Source: Buttiauxella brennerae ATCC 51605
GTDB taxonomy: Bacteria; Pseudomonadota; Gammaproteobacteria; Enterobacterales; Enterobacteriaceae
DNA length: 48,526 nucleotides
Assembly (NCBI RefSeq): GCF_001654925.1
Contig: NZ_LXER01000039.1
Location: forward strand, 1 to 48,526
Reading direction: 5' to 3'
Both the position numbers and the translations under genes were made by a program. The notes below the pieces were generated by a model. That model worked only from the letters and a program-made list of their open reading frames with translations, ran no database searches and was not told where the DNA came from. Below are positions 41,796 to 48,526 of the stretch, in pieces; the first letter of the stretch is position 1, and every line of letters begins with the position of its first letter.

Positions 41796-43103
41796 ATGAA
41801 AAAAATTAAAACTTTGGTGGCGCTTAGCGCTGCATCTTTATTTGTGGCAAATCCGGCCTCTGCGGCGGGTACCTGGGCAGAAGCGCGTAGTGATGCAATG
41901 GGGGGAACGGGAGTTGCCTCCGCAAGTTACGGAAGTGGAGTTCTCACTAACCCTGCACTGCTGGCAAAAGCAAAGCAGGATGACACGATAACGGTGATTC
42001 TACCTGCCGTCAGCGCACAAATTACCGATAAAGATAACCTGCAAGATCAGATCGACGACATCAGTAACAAAGTCGATAACTACAAAAACGTTATCGACGA
42101 TCTCACCTTGCAGGATATCCTTTTCAACCCCAATGGTTCGCTCAATCAGCTTCAGGGTGCCGCAGGTGATCTGGCTGGGGAACTGGAAGATCTGAAAGGG
42201 AAAACAGCAAACGCGAAAGCGGGTGCGAGTATTGCCGTCAGTATTCCAAACGACGTGCTTTCAGTGGCTTTTGTCGCAAAAGCCTATGCACGAGCGCATG
42301 TTAGTTCTTCCATTGATCAGCAAGATATCGATTACCTCAATAGCATCGCAGGTTCTCGGGCAGTGGCCGGGGGCGTTGCGTTAGATGCCGCTATTAATGG
42401 CTCCGATGTTATTACCAGCAATCTGAACTCTACGGCTTCTGGCCGTGCAGCTATTGTCTCTGACTATGGTGTGGCGCTTGCGAAACAGTTTGATTTGGGC
42501 GGCGTACCCGTCTCTTTTGGCGTTACGCCAAAGCTGCAAAAAACCTGGCTGTATAATTACACCACGTCAGTCTATTCCTACGACAGCAACGACTGGAACA
42601 GCAGTCGTTACCGCAATGATGATACGGGTTTCAACGTTGATGCAGGTGTTGCCGCCGATTTCGGCGAAAACTGGACGGTGGGTTTGAGCGGTCAGAACCT
42701 GATTTCGCGTGACATTGATACCAAAGATATTCTTATCACCAATGGCAGAACCGGCGAGACGGTAAACTACAAAGACACTTACCAGATTCGCCCGTTAGTG
42801 ACCGCAGGCGTTGCCTGGCATAACGACCTCATCACCCTCAGCGCCGATGGCGATCTCACCGAAACTAAAGGCTTCAAAAGCGAAGAAGACTCGCAGTATG
42901 TTGGCGTCGGTGCTGAAATTACGCCGCTGCCATGGCTTGCCGTGCGTGCGGGTTATCGCGCAGATGTAAAATCAAACGACAGCAATGTCTTTACCGGTGG
43001 TGTTGGCTTTGCGCCATTCAATCGTGTTCATGTCGATTTAATGGGATTGTATGGCGAAGACCAGACATGGGGGGCAGGGGCACAGCTGAGCGTCACTTTC
43101 TGA
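41796..43103 (+). CDS. TraF-like / FadL-like outer-membrane barrel protein
   Basis: This 435-residue protein has a signal peptide ([20 protein letters not shown], cleaved near SAAG). A mature region opens [20 protein letters not shown], an N-terminal pattern shared by FadL-type and 'conjugal transfer TraF' family barrels. The C-terminus [10 protein letters not shown] ends in phenylalanine, as BAM substrates do. A coiled-coil-like insertion ([20 protein letters not shown] through [12 protein letters not shown]) lies at about residues 75-140. There is no conjugation gene nearby, so the TraF label is only a family name. It occupies the zur-dusA interval, where E. coli has yjbL and yjbM. Confidence 0.75.
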   Translation: MKKIKTLVALSAASLFVANPASAAGTWAEARSDAMGGTGVASASYGSGVLTNPALLAKAKQDDTITVILPAVSAQITDKDNLQDQIDDISNKVDNYKNVIDDLTLQDILFNPNGSLNQLQGAAGDLAGELEDLKGKTANAKAGASIAVSIPNDVLSVAFVAKAYARAHVSSSIDQQDIDYLNSIAGSRAVAGGVALDAAINGSDVITSNLNSTASGRAAIVSDYGVALAKQFDLGGVPVSFGVTPKLQKTWLYNYTTSVYSYDSNDWNSSRYRNDDTGFNVDAGVAADFGENWTVGLSGQNLISRDIDTKDILITNGRTGETVNYKDTYQIRPLVTAGVAWHNDLITLSADGDLTETKGFKSEEDSQYVGVGAEITPLPWLAVRAGYRADVKSNDSNVFTGGVGFAPFNRVHVDLMGLYGEDQTWGAGAQLSVTF

Positions 43104-43198
43104 TGAAAATAGCCGCCGGGACGAGCGGGTGTCCCGGCGCTGCTTTATGCTATAGTAGCGACCCTTTTTTAACCGTAGCCCGTAAACGCCCACAGCCT

Positions 43199-44197
43199 AT
43201 GTCCTCACAAATCAGCCAGACTCCTTTCCAGCCACATCGTTTTTCTATTGCGCCGATGCTTGACTGGACCGATCGCCACTGCCGCTACTTCTTGCGTCAG
43301 TTATCAAGCCAGACACTGCTGTACACCGAAATGGTGACAACCGGTGCGATTATTCATGGCAAAGGGGACTATCTGGCATACAGCGAAGACGAGCATCCTA
43401 TCGCCCTGCAATTAGGGGGGAGCGATCCGGCTGCACTGGCTATTTGCGCAAAACTGGCGCAAGAGCGCGGCTACGATGAAATTAACCTGAACGTGGGTTG
43501 CCCGTCAGATCGTGTGCAAAACGGTATGTTTGGTGCATGTCTGATGGCGGATGCACAGCGGGTTGCCGACTGCATTAAAGCGATGCGCGATGTGGTGTCT
43601 ATTCCGGTCACTGTCAAAACGCGTATCGGCATTGACGACCAGGACAGCTACGAATTCCTCTGTGATTTTATTGGCACGGTAGCCGGGAAGGGCGAATGCG
43701 ATATGTTCATCATTCATGCCCGTAAAGCCTGGCTTTCGGGTTTAAGCCCGAAAGAAAACCGCGAAATTCCACCGCTGGATTACCCGCGCGTTTATCAGTT
43801 AAAGCGTGATTTCCCGCATCTGACAATGGCGATTAACGGTGGGATTAAAACGCTGGAAGAAGCCAAAACGCATCTGGAACATATGGATGGTGTCATGGTC
43901 GGGCGCGAAGCCTACCAGAACCCTGGTTTACTGACGGCAGTTGATCGGGAGATTTTTGGCCTGGAGACGCAGGAAGTCGACACCGTAGCAGCAGTGCGCG
44001 CCATGTACCCGTACATTGAACGCGAACTGGCGAACGGCACTTATTTAGGCCACGTTACGCGCCATATGTTAGGCCTGTTCCAGGGCATCCCCGGAGCGCG
44101 CCAGTGGCGTCGTTACCTGAGTGAAAACGCCCATAAAGCCGGTGCTGGAATCGATGTTGTGGAACATGCGTTGTCATTGGTTGCCGACAAACGCTAG
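43199..44197 (+). CDS. dusA: tRNA-dihydrouridine(20/20a) synthase
   Basis: DusA reduces uridines 20 and 20a in the tRNA D-loop using FMN and NADPH. I chose ATG 43199 ([20 protein letters not shown]), giving 332 residues. No strong ribosome site precedes it, but TATAGT at about 43152-43157 is a likely -10 close upstream, so the much longer open frame back to 42932 (inside the barrel gene) is not coding. The FMN-site segments [17 protein letters not shown] and [20 protein letters not shown] (catalytic Cys) are present, as is the RNA-binding helical C-terminus. The dusA 5' end is a known integration site for mobile elements; it is unoccupied here. Confidence 0.95.
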   Translation: MSSQISQTPFQPHRFSIAPMLDWTDRHCRYFLRQLSSQTLLYTEMVTTGAIIHGKGDYLAYSEDEHPIALQLGGSDPAALAICAKLAQERGYDEINLNVGCPSDRVQNGMFGACLMADAQRVADCIKAMRDVVSIPVTVKTRIGIDDQDSYEFLCDFIGTVAGKGECDMFIIHARKAWLSGLSPKENREIPPLDYPRVYQLKRDFPHLTMAINGGIKTLEEAKTHLEHMDGVMVGREAYQNPGLLTAVDREIFGLETQEVDTVAAVRAMYPYIERELANGTYLGHVTRHMLGLFQGIPGARQWRRYLSENAHKAGAGIDVVEHALSLVADKR

Positions 44198-44372
44198 GTT
44201 TTGTTTGTAATAACCCATCTAATTGCTCAGGTATTGCGGAGTTGATCACAACCTCGCATCTTTCTGGCTAAGTTTGCGGGTCGCGGGATATCAATTATTT
44301 ACCAAATCTGACAATATTACCGGGTTGCAAAAAAACGAATTCATCGCGCTGTACCCTACATACCGTGCGAAC

Positions 44373-44412
44373 AAAAAAAGAATGGGCTTCCTAAGGGAAG
44401 CCCAAATTCTTT
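44373..44412. terminator. bidirectional terminator between dusA and qorA
   Basis: TGGGCTTCC and GGAAGCCCA pair around TAAG or similar. They are flanked by AAAAAAAGAA on the left and TTCTTTT on the right, so it can serve both convergent genes. The rest of the 44198-44372 gap contains no gene. Confidence 0.85.
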
Positions 44413-45395
44413 TATGGAATCAGTAAACTAGAGCCTTCTGTGCTACGGCTCTCCAGTGTCTGATGCGCAAGAGCAGCATCGCTCAAAGCAAACTTCTGGG
44501 TTTCAGCCACATCCACTTTAATCACGCCGCTGGCAATCAACGAGAACAACTCGTTGCAGGCTTCTTCCAGCTCTTCGCGCGTGGTCACGTAACCATTGAG
44601 TGATGGCCGGGTAACATACAGTGAGCCTTTCTGGTTGAGAATGCCGAGGTTTACGCCTGTCACTGGGCCAGACGAGTTACCAAAACTCACCATCAACCCC
44701 TGCCGTTGAAGGCAATCCAGCGACGCCTCCCAGGTATCTTTCCCTACAGAGTCATAAACGACCGTCACTTTTTTGCCGCCTGTAATCTCTTTCACACGGT
44801 CGACAAGATTTTCTTCGCGGTAGTTAATGGTCTGCCAGGCACCGGCATTTTTGGCGCGTTCCGCTTTTTGTGCTGAACCCACGGTACCAATCAGTTTTGC
44901 GCCCAGCGCTTTGGCCCACTGGCAGGCGATGAGTCCAACGCCACCGGCTGCTGCATGGAACAGGAAAACTTCATTGGCTTTGATATCGTAAGTTTTACGC
45001 AGCAGATAATAGACCGTCAGCCCCTTGAGGAATGACGCGGCGGCTTGTTCGAAAGAGATAGCATCAGGAAGTTTCGCGGCTTTATCTGCCAGCACATTAT
45101 GCACACTGCTGTACGCGCCAAGCCCGGACTGCGCATAGACAACACGATCACCTACTTTAAGATGTGTTACCGCACTACCAACTTGAGTTACCACGCCCGC
45201 CGCTTCTGTTCCGAGGCCGCTTGGCAGCATCGGTGGTGGGTATAAACCGCTGCGAATATAGGTGTCGATGTAATTGATACCTATCGCTTTGTTTTCGACC
45301 TGGACTTCGTTTTCTGCGGGTGCGGCTGGGGTGAACTGAGCAACTTTTAAGACTTCTGGCCCGCCGTGCTGACTAAATTCAATGCGTGTTGCCAT
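44412..45395 (-). CDS. qorA: NADPH:quinone oxidoreductase (zeta-crystallin type)
   Basis: QorA belongs to the zinc-free medium-chain dehydrogenases that reduce quinones with NADPH. The 327 residues are the E. coli length. The N-terminal catalytic fold opens MATRIEFSQHGGPEVLKV. The dinucleotide-binding segment is HAAAGGVGLIACQWAKALGA near residue 148, and the NADPH-type NYREENLVDRVKEITGG and VVYDSVGKDT follow. The catalytic-zinc ligands of alcohol dehydrogenases are absent. It is divergent from dnaB across 78 bases. Confidence 0.95.
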   Translation of the reverse strand: MATRIEFSQHGGPEVLKVAQFTPAAPAENEVQVENKAIGINYIDTYIRSGLYPPPMLPSGLGTEAAGVVTQVGSAVTHLKVGDRVVYAQSGLGAYSSVHNVLADKAAKLPDAISFEQAAASFLKGLTVYYLLRKTYDIKANEVFLFHAAAGGVGLIACQWAKALGAKLIGTVGSAQKAERAKNAGAWQTINYREENLVDRVKEITGGKKVTVVYDSVGKDTWEASLDCLQRQGLMVSFGNSSGPVTGVNLGILNQKGSLYVTRPSLNGYVTTREELEEACNELFSLIASGVIKVDVAETQKFALSDAALAHQTLESRSTEGSSLLIP

Positions 45396-45473
45396 GAGAA
45401 CTCCTTCTGTTTCCTCGGAGGGAGATAGAGTAAACTCTCGTCTCTCTTATCTGATTTTGGTAACTCCCTCACT

Positions 45474-46880
45474 ATGGCAGGAAATAAACCCTTCAACAAA
45501 CCGAAAGAACCCCGCGATCGTCAGATGGAAGGGCTGAAAATGCCGCCACATTCTCTGGAAGCGGAGCAGTCGGTGTTGGGCGGTTTAATGCTGGACAACG
45601 AACGCTGGGATAACGTTTCCGAGCGCGTCGTGGCTAACGATTTTTTCAGCCGTCCACACCGCATGATCTTCACCGAAATGCAGCGTTTGCTCGAAATGAG
45701 CAAGCCAATCGACCTGATCACGCTTTCTGAATCTCTGGAACTTCAGGGCAACCTGGAAAGTGTCGGTGGTTTCGCCTATCTGGCCGAATTATCAAAAAAT
45801 ACCCCAAGTGCGGCAAATATCAGCGCTTACGCCGATATCGTGCGTGAACGTGCCGTAGTTCGTGAAATGATTTCTGTGGCGAATGAAATCGCCGATGCCG
45901 GTTACGACCCACAAGGGCGCACCAGCGAAGATTTGCTCGACCTGGCTGAGTCACGCGTGTTCCAGATTGCTGAGAGCCGTGCGAATAAAGACGAAGGCCC
46001 GAAAAGCATCGACCAAATTCTTGAAGCGACAGTCTCGCGTATCGAAACGCTTTACCAGACGCCACACGATGGCGTAACGGGCGTGGACACTGGCTATCAG
46101 GATTTGAACAAGAAAACGGCTGGTCTGCAAAAATCGGATCTGATCATCGTGGCGGCGCGTCCGTCGATGGGTAAAACCACCTTTGCGATGAACTTGTGCG
46201 AAAACGCCGCGATGTTGCAGGAAAAACCGGTTCTCATTTTCAGCCTCGAGATGCCAGGCGAGCAGATCATGATGCGTATGCTGGCGTCGCTGTCACGCGT
46301 CGACCAGACCAAAATCCGTACCGGCCAGCTTGATGACGAAGACTGGGCGCGAATTTCCAGCACCATGGGCATCTTGCTTGAAAAACGCAACATGTACATT
46401 GATGACTCATCCGGCCTGACGCCGACGGAAGTGCGCTCCCGAGCGCGCCGTATCTACCGCGAACACGGCGGCCTGAGCCTGATTATGATCGACTACCTGC
46501 AATTGATGCGCGTACCGTCACTATCGGACAACCGTACCCTGGAAATCGCCGAGATTTCGCGCTCACTAAAAGCGCTGGCAAAAGAGCTGCAAGTCCCGGT
46601 CGTTGCGCTCTCGCAGCTGAACCGTTCCCTGGAACAACGTGCAGATAAACGCCCGGTGAACTCCGACTTGCGTGAATCCGGCTCCATCGAGCAGGATGCC
46701 GATTTGATCATGTTCATCTATCGTGACGAAGTTTATAACGACAACAGTGACGAGAAAGGCATCGCGCAAATCATCCTCGGTAAACAGCGTAACGGCCCAA
46801 TCGGCACCGTACGCCTGACGTTCAACGGCCAGTTCTCGCGGTTCGATAACTATGCTGGCCCGCAATACGACGAAGACTAA
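45474..46880 (+). CDS. dnaB: replicative DNA helicase DnaB
   Basis: DnaB is the hexameric 5'-3' helicase of the replication fork, loaded by DnaC and partner of DnaG. The 468 residues are three fewer than in E. coli, the difference being in the N-terminal tail ([17 protein letters not shown]). The N-terminal collar domain (about 25-170) precedes the RecA-like motor with Walker [10 protein letters not shown] (228-236), Walker [11 protein letters not shown], and the arginine-finger region near the C-terminus ([14 protein letters not shown]). No Shine-Dalgarno sequence is visible before the ATG (TAACTCCCTCACT). No intein interrupts the gene. Confidence 0.98.
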   Translation: MAGNKPFNKPKEPRDRQMEGLKMPPHSLEAEQSVLGGLMLDNERWDNVSERVVANDFFSRPHRMIFTEMQRLLEMSKPIDLITLSESLELQGNLESVGGFAYLAELSKNTPSAANISAYADIVRERAVVREMISVANEIADAGYDPQGRTSEDLLDLAESRVFQIAESRANKDEGPKSIDQILEATVSRIETLYQTPHDGVTGVDTGYQDLNKKTAGLQKSDLIIVAARPSMGKTTFAMNLCENAAMLQEKPVLIFSLEMPGEQIMMRMLASLSRVDQTKIRTGQLDDEDWARISSTMGILLEKRNMYIDDSSGLTPTEVRSRARRIYREHGGLSLIMIDYLQLMRVPSLSDNRTLEIAEISRSLKALAKELQVPVVALSQLNRSLEQRADKRPVNSDLRESGSIEQDADLIMFIYRDEVYNDNSDEKGIAQIILGKQRNGPIGTVRLTFNGQFSRFDNYAGPQYDED

Positions 46881-47005
46881 ATCCTCGTCATCCTTCACGC
46901 TGCAAGTGCGTTGGCTGCACTCGCTTACTCCAATCGCTTACTTGTGTAAGCTCATGGGGATTCACGAGTTTGCCGCCTTCTTGCAGCCCGAATGATTTAG
47001 AGGAT
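46881..47005 (+). repeat. full-length ERIC element between dnaB and alr
   Basis: The 125-base element runs from ATCCTCGTCATCC to CCGAATGATTTAGAGGAT, with core CCAATCGCTTACTTGTGTAA and GCTCATGGGGATTC. It starts at the base after the dnaB stop and ends 45 bases before the alr start, so any alr-specific promoter must lie inside it or in those 45 bases. The terminal ATCCT/AGGAT arms are inverted. Confidence 0.93.
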
Positions 47006-47050
47006 TTGGGCATTCCAATTCCATATACAAAAATTTCGCAAGGATCGAAC

Positions 47051-48130
47051 ATGCAAGCGGCAACCGTAAAAATTAACCGCCGCGCTCTGCGACATAACTT
47101 GCAACGCCTGCGCGAACTGGCTCCAGCCAGCCGTATGGTGGCGGTTGTGAAAGCAAACGCATATGGGCATGGTCTGCTCGAGACTGCCCAGACACTTTCT
47201 GACGCCGATGCTTTTGGCGTTGCCCGCCTTGAAGAAGGCGTGCGCTTGCGTGCGGGTGGGATCACTCAACCCATTCTGCTGCTGGAAGGATTCTTTAATG
47301 CCAGCGACCTCCCGACTATTGCCGAACAGAATTTCCAGACAGCTGTCCACTGCATCGAACAGCTTGAAGCGCTGGAACAAGCCGAGTTAAGCCATCCGGT
47401 AACGGTGTGGATGAAACTGGATACCGGCATGCACCGTTTAGGCATCTTGCCTGAAGAAGCTGAGGCGTTTTATCAGCGCCTGTCACGCTGCAAAAATGTC
47501 AGCCAGCCGGTAAATATCGTCAGCCATTTTGCCCGTGCAGATGAACCAGAATCTGACGCCACGCTGCGCCAGCTTGATATTTTCAATTCGTTTACCGCAG
47601 GCAAGCCAGGGCAGCGTTCTATTGGCGCATCAGGCGGCATCCTGTTGTGGCCTGACTCGCATATGGACTGGGTGCGCCCAGGTATCATCCTTTACGGCGT
47701 TTCACCGCTTGAACAAAAGCCGTGGGGCGTAGATTTTGGCTTCCAGCCAGTGATGTCCCTGACTTCCAGCCTGATTGCGGTTCGCGCGCATAAAGCGGGT
47801 GAAGCGGTCGGTTACGGCGGTACCTGGGTTGCTGAGCGTGATACGCGTTTGGGTGTTGTGGCGATTGGTTATGGCGACGGTTACCCGCGTGCCGCACCAT
47901 CTGGCACACCCGTGTTGGTTAATGGCCGTGAGGTGCCGATTGTCGGGCGTGTTGCCATGGACATGATTTGTGTCGATCTCGGCCCCAACTCAGAAGAAAA
48001 AGTGGGTGATAGCGTGGTGATGTGGGGCGACAACCTGCCGGTTGAGCGCATTGCTGAAATCACAAAAGTGAGTGCTTACGAACTTATCACGCGCCTGACG
48101 TCAAGGGTTGCGATGGAGTATCTGGATTAA
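47051..48130 (+). CDS. alr: alanine racemase (biosynthetic)
   Basis: Alr interconverts L- and D-alanine for peptidoglycan, using pyridoxal phosphate. I chose ATG 47051 ([20 protein letters not shown]), with AAGGATCG upstream, giving 359 residues, the E. coli length. The longer frame from 46970 runs into the ERIC element. PLP is bound by Lys34 ([10 protein letters not shown]). The second catalytic residue, tyrosine, is in the GYGGTW block near residue 255, and the MDMICVDLG segment closes the active site of the partner subunit. It follows dnaB as in E. coli. tyrB, the next E. coli gene, is not seen before the window ends. Confidence 0.97.
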   Translation: MQAATVKINRRALRHNLQRLRELAPASRMVAVVKANAYGHGLLETAQTLSDADAFGVARLEEGVRLRAGGITQPILLLEGFFNASDLPTIAEQNFQTAVHCIEQLEALEQAELSHPVTVWMKLDTGMHRLGILPEEAEAFYQRLSRCKNVSQPVNIVSHFARADEPESDATLRQLDIFNSFTAGKPGQRSIGASGGILLWPDSHMDWVRPGIILYGVSPLEQKPWGVDFGFQPVMSLTSSLIAVRAHKAGEAVGYGGTWVAERDTRLGVVAIGYGDGYPRAAPSGTPVLVNGREVPIVGRVAMDMICVDLGPNSEEKVGDSVVMWGDNLPVERIAEITKVSAYELITRLTSRVAMEYLD

Positions 48131-48159
48131 TTTTCTTGTCTTCCCCTTCACCCTCGGGG

Positions 48160-48500
48160 CTGTCTCTTAGTCTCATCTTTTTAAGTAGGGAGACTGTTCC
48201 GTTCACCCGATGTTCCGTGTTTCATATAGCTACTGTACCGGTGAACGACTTAGGGTGGCCACCGTCGCCACCCTAAGAACCCAGACTCCCGGCAAATCAA
48301 TCGCCGCAAGCGGTAAACACCGTTTTTCACCCAACATTCAGGGTCGTTCGCGACTCGTTCCCGACGATCGCTCACTCACGTGGCTCCCGGCCACGTGACC
48401 CCGACTGAAGGGTGAAAAACGGCGCGATTGAAGCCGGAACCGAAGGTCAATGTCAAAACCCAAAGACAGCACCGAGCAGGTTTTGACCTTGTTCCCGGTA
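48160..48500. other. dense array of stem-loops, non-coding, unidentified
   Basis: Downstream of alr I see no gene but many inverted repeats. These are AGTCTC/GAGACT (48169-48195), GTTCACC/GGTGAAC (48201-48246), a perfect 11-base stem CTTAGGGTGGC/GCCACCCTAAG (48249-48277), and a perfect 13-base stem CCGTTTTTCACCC (48320-48332) with GGGTGAAAAACGG (48410-48422). The 13-base stem encloses further hairpins: GTCG-TTCG-CGAC (48343-48354), TCGT/ACGA, and a nine-base stem TCACGTGGC/GCCACGTGA. The last is GTCAAAACC/GGTTTTGAC (48452-48487) extended by CCGGAAC/GTTCCCGG. TCCCG recurs four times, twice in loops. It could be a structured RNA, a mobile repeat or a recombination/origin site; I do not recognise it. 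Confidence 0.6.
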
Positions 48501-48526
48501 TAAATTGCCCCAGTGTTCCCCATAAA

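Noticed and set aside
42932-43198. Longer dusA frame starting inside the barrel gene
   Set aside because: It overlaps another gene by 170 bases, contains Cys/Arg-rich non-conserved residues, and a promoter-like sequence lies downstream of it.
48210-48523. Short open frames of about 60 codons on both strands in the right-end element
   Set aside because: They run through the hairpins, lack ribosome sites and resemble no protein; the region is better explained as structured DNA or RNA.

Overview
This is a chromosomal segment of a gammaproteobacterium of the family Enterobacteriaceae. Gene order and protein sequences follow the Escherichia coli/Salmonella backbone from metA to alr (metA-aceBAK-iclR-metH-yjbB-rluF-yjbD-lysC-pgi-yjbEFGH-psiE-malGFE/malK-lamB-malM-ubiCA-plsB/dgkA-lexA-dinF-yjbJ-zur-dusA-qorA/dnaB-alr). 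Most proteins have exactly or nearly the E. coli length. The accessory genes, the ERIC repeats and a REP-like repeat family unlike E. coli REP suggest a different genus, possibly a Buttiauxella-, Kluyvera- or Leclercia-like organism. I cannot fix the genus from the sequence alone.

Layout. 1-11 kb: methionine synthesis (metA, metH) around the glyoxylate shunt operon aceBAK and its repressor iclR. 11-16.5 kb: yjbB, then an accessory pocket (small lipoprotein, HI1419/HI1420-type toxin-antitoxin pair) in the place where E. coli has pepE, then rluF, yjbD and a PanS-type transporter. 16.6-20.6 kb: lysC behind a lysine riboswitch, a decayed reading frame, and pgi. 20.5-25.4 kb: the exopolysaccharide-related yjbEFGH operon and psiE. 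25.4-33.2 kb: the divergent maltose operons malEFG and malK-lamB-malM with MalT and CRP sites between them. 33.4-41 kb: ubiCA, plsB/dgkA, lexA-dinF behind two SOS boxes, yjbJ and zur. 41-48.1 kb: a cupin gene and a TraF-like outer-membrane protein in place of E. coli yjbL/yjbM, then dusA, qorA, dnaB and alr.

Nearly all of the window is ordinary core genome. Compared with my recollection of E. coli K-12, pepE, arpA, xylE, pspG and yjbLM are missing from their usual positions. The unusual material is mostly intergenic. There are four full ERIC elements and one internally deleted ERIC, an ERIC-like palindrome after metH, and three REP-like hairpin clusters, two of which sit in aceA-aceK and malE-malF, where E. 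coli carries its own REP elements. There is also a nonsense-interrupted gene remnant in front of pgi. The last 350 bases hold a dense, non-coding array of stem-loops whose identity I do not recognise. I consider that array the best candidate for something undescribed. No CRISPR array, insertion sequence, prophage, rRNA or tRNA gene was seen.
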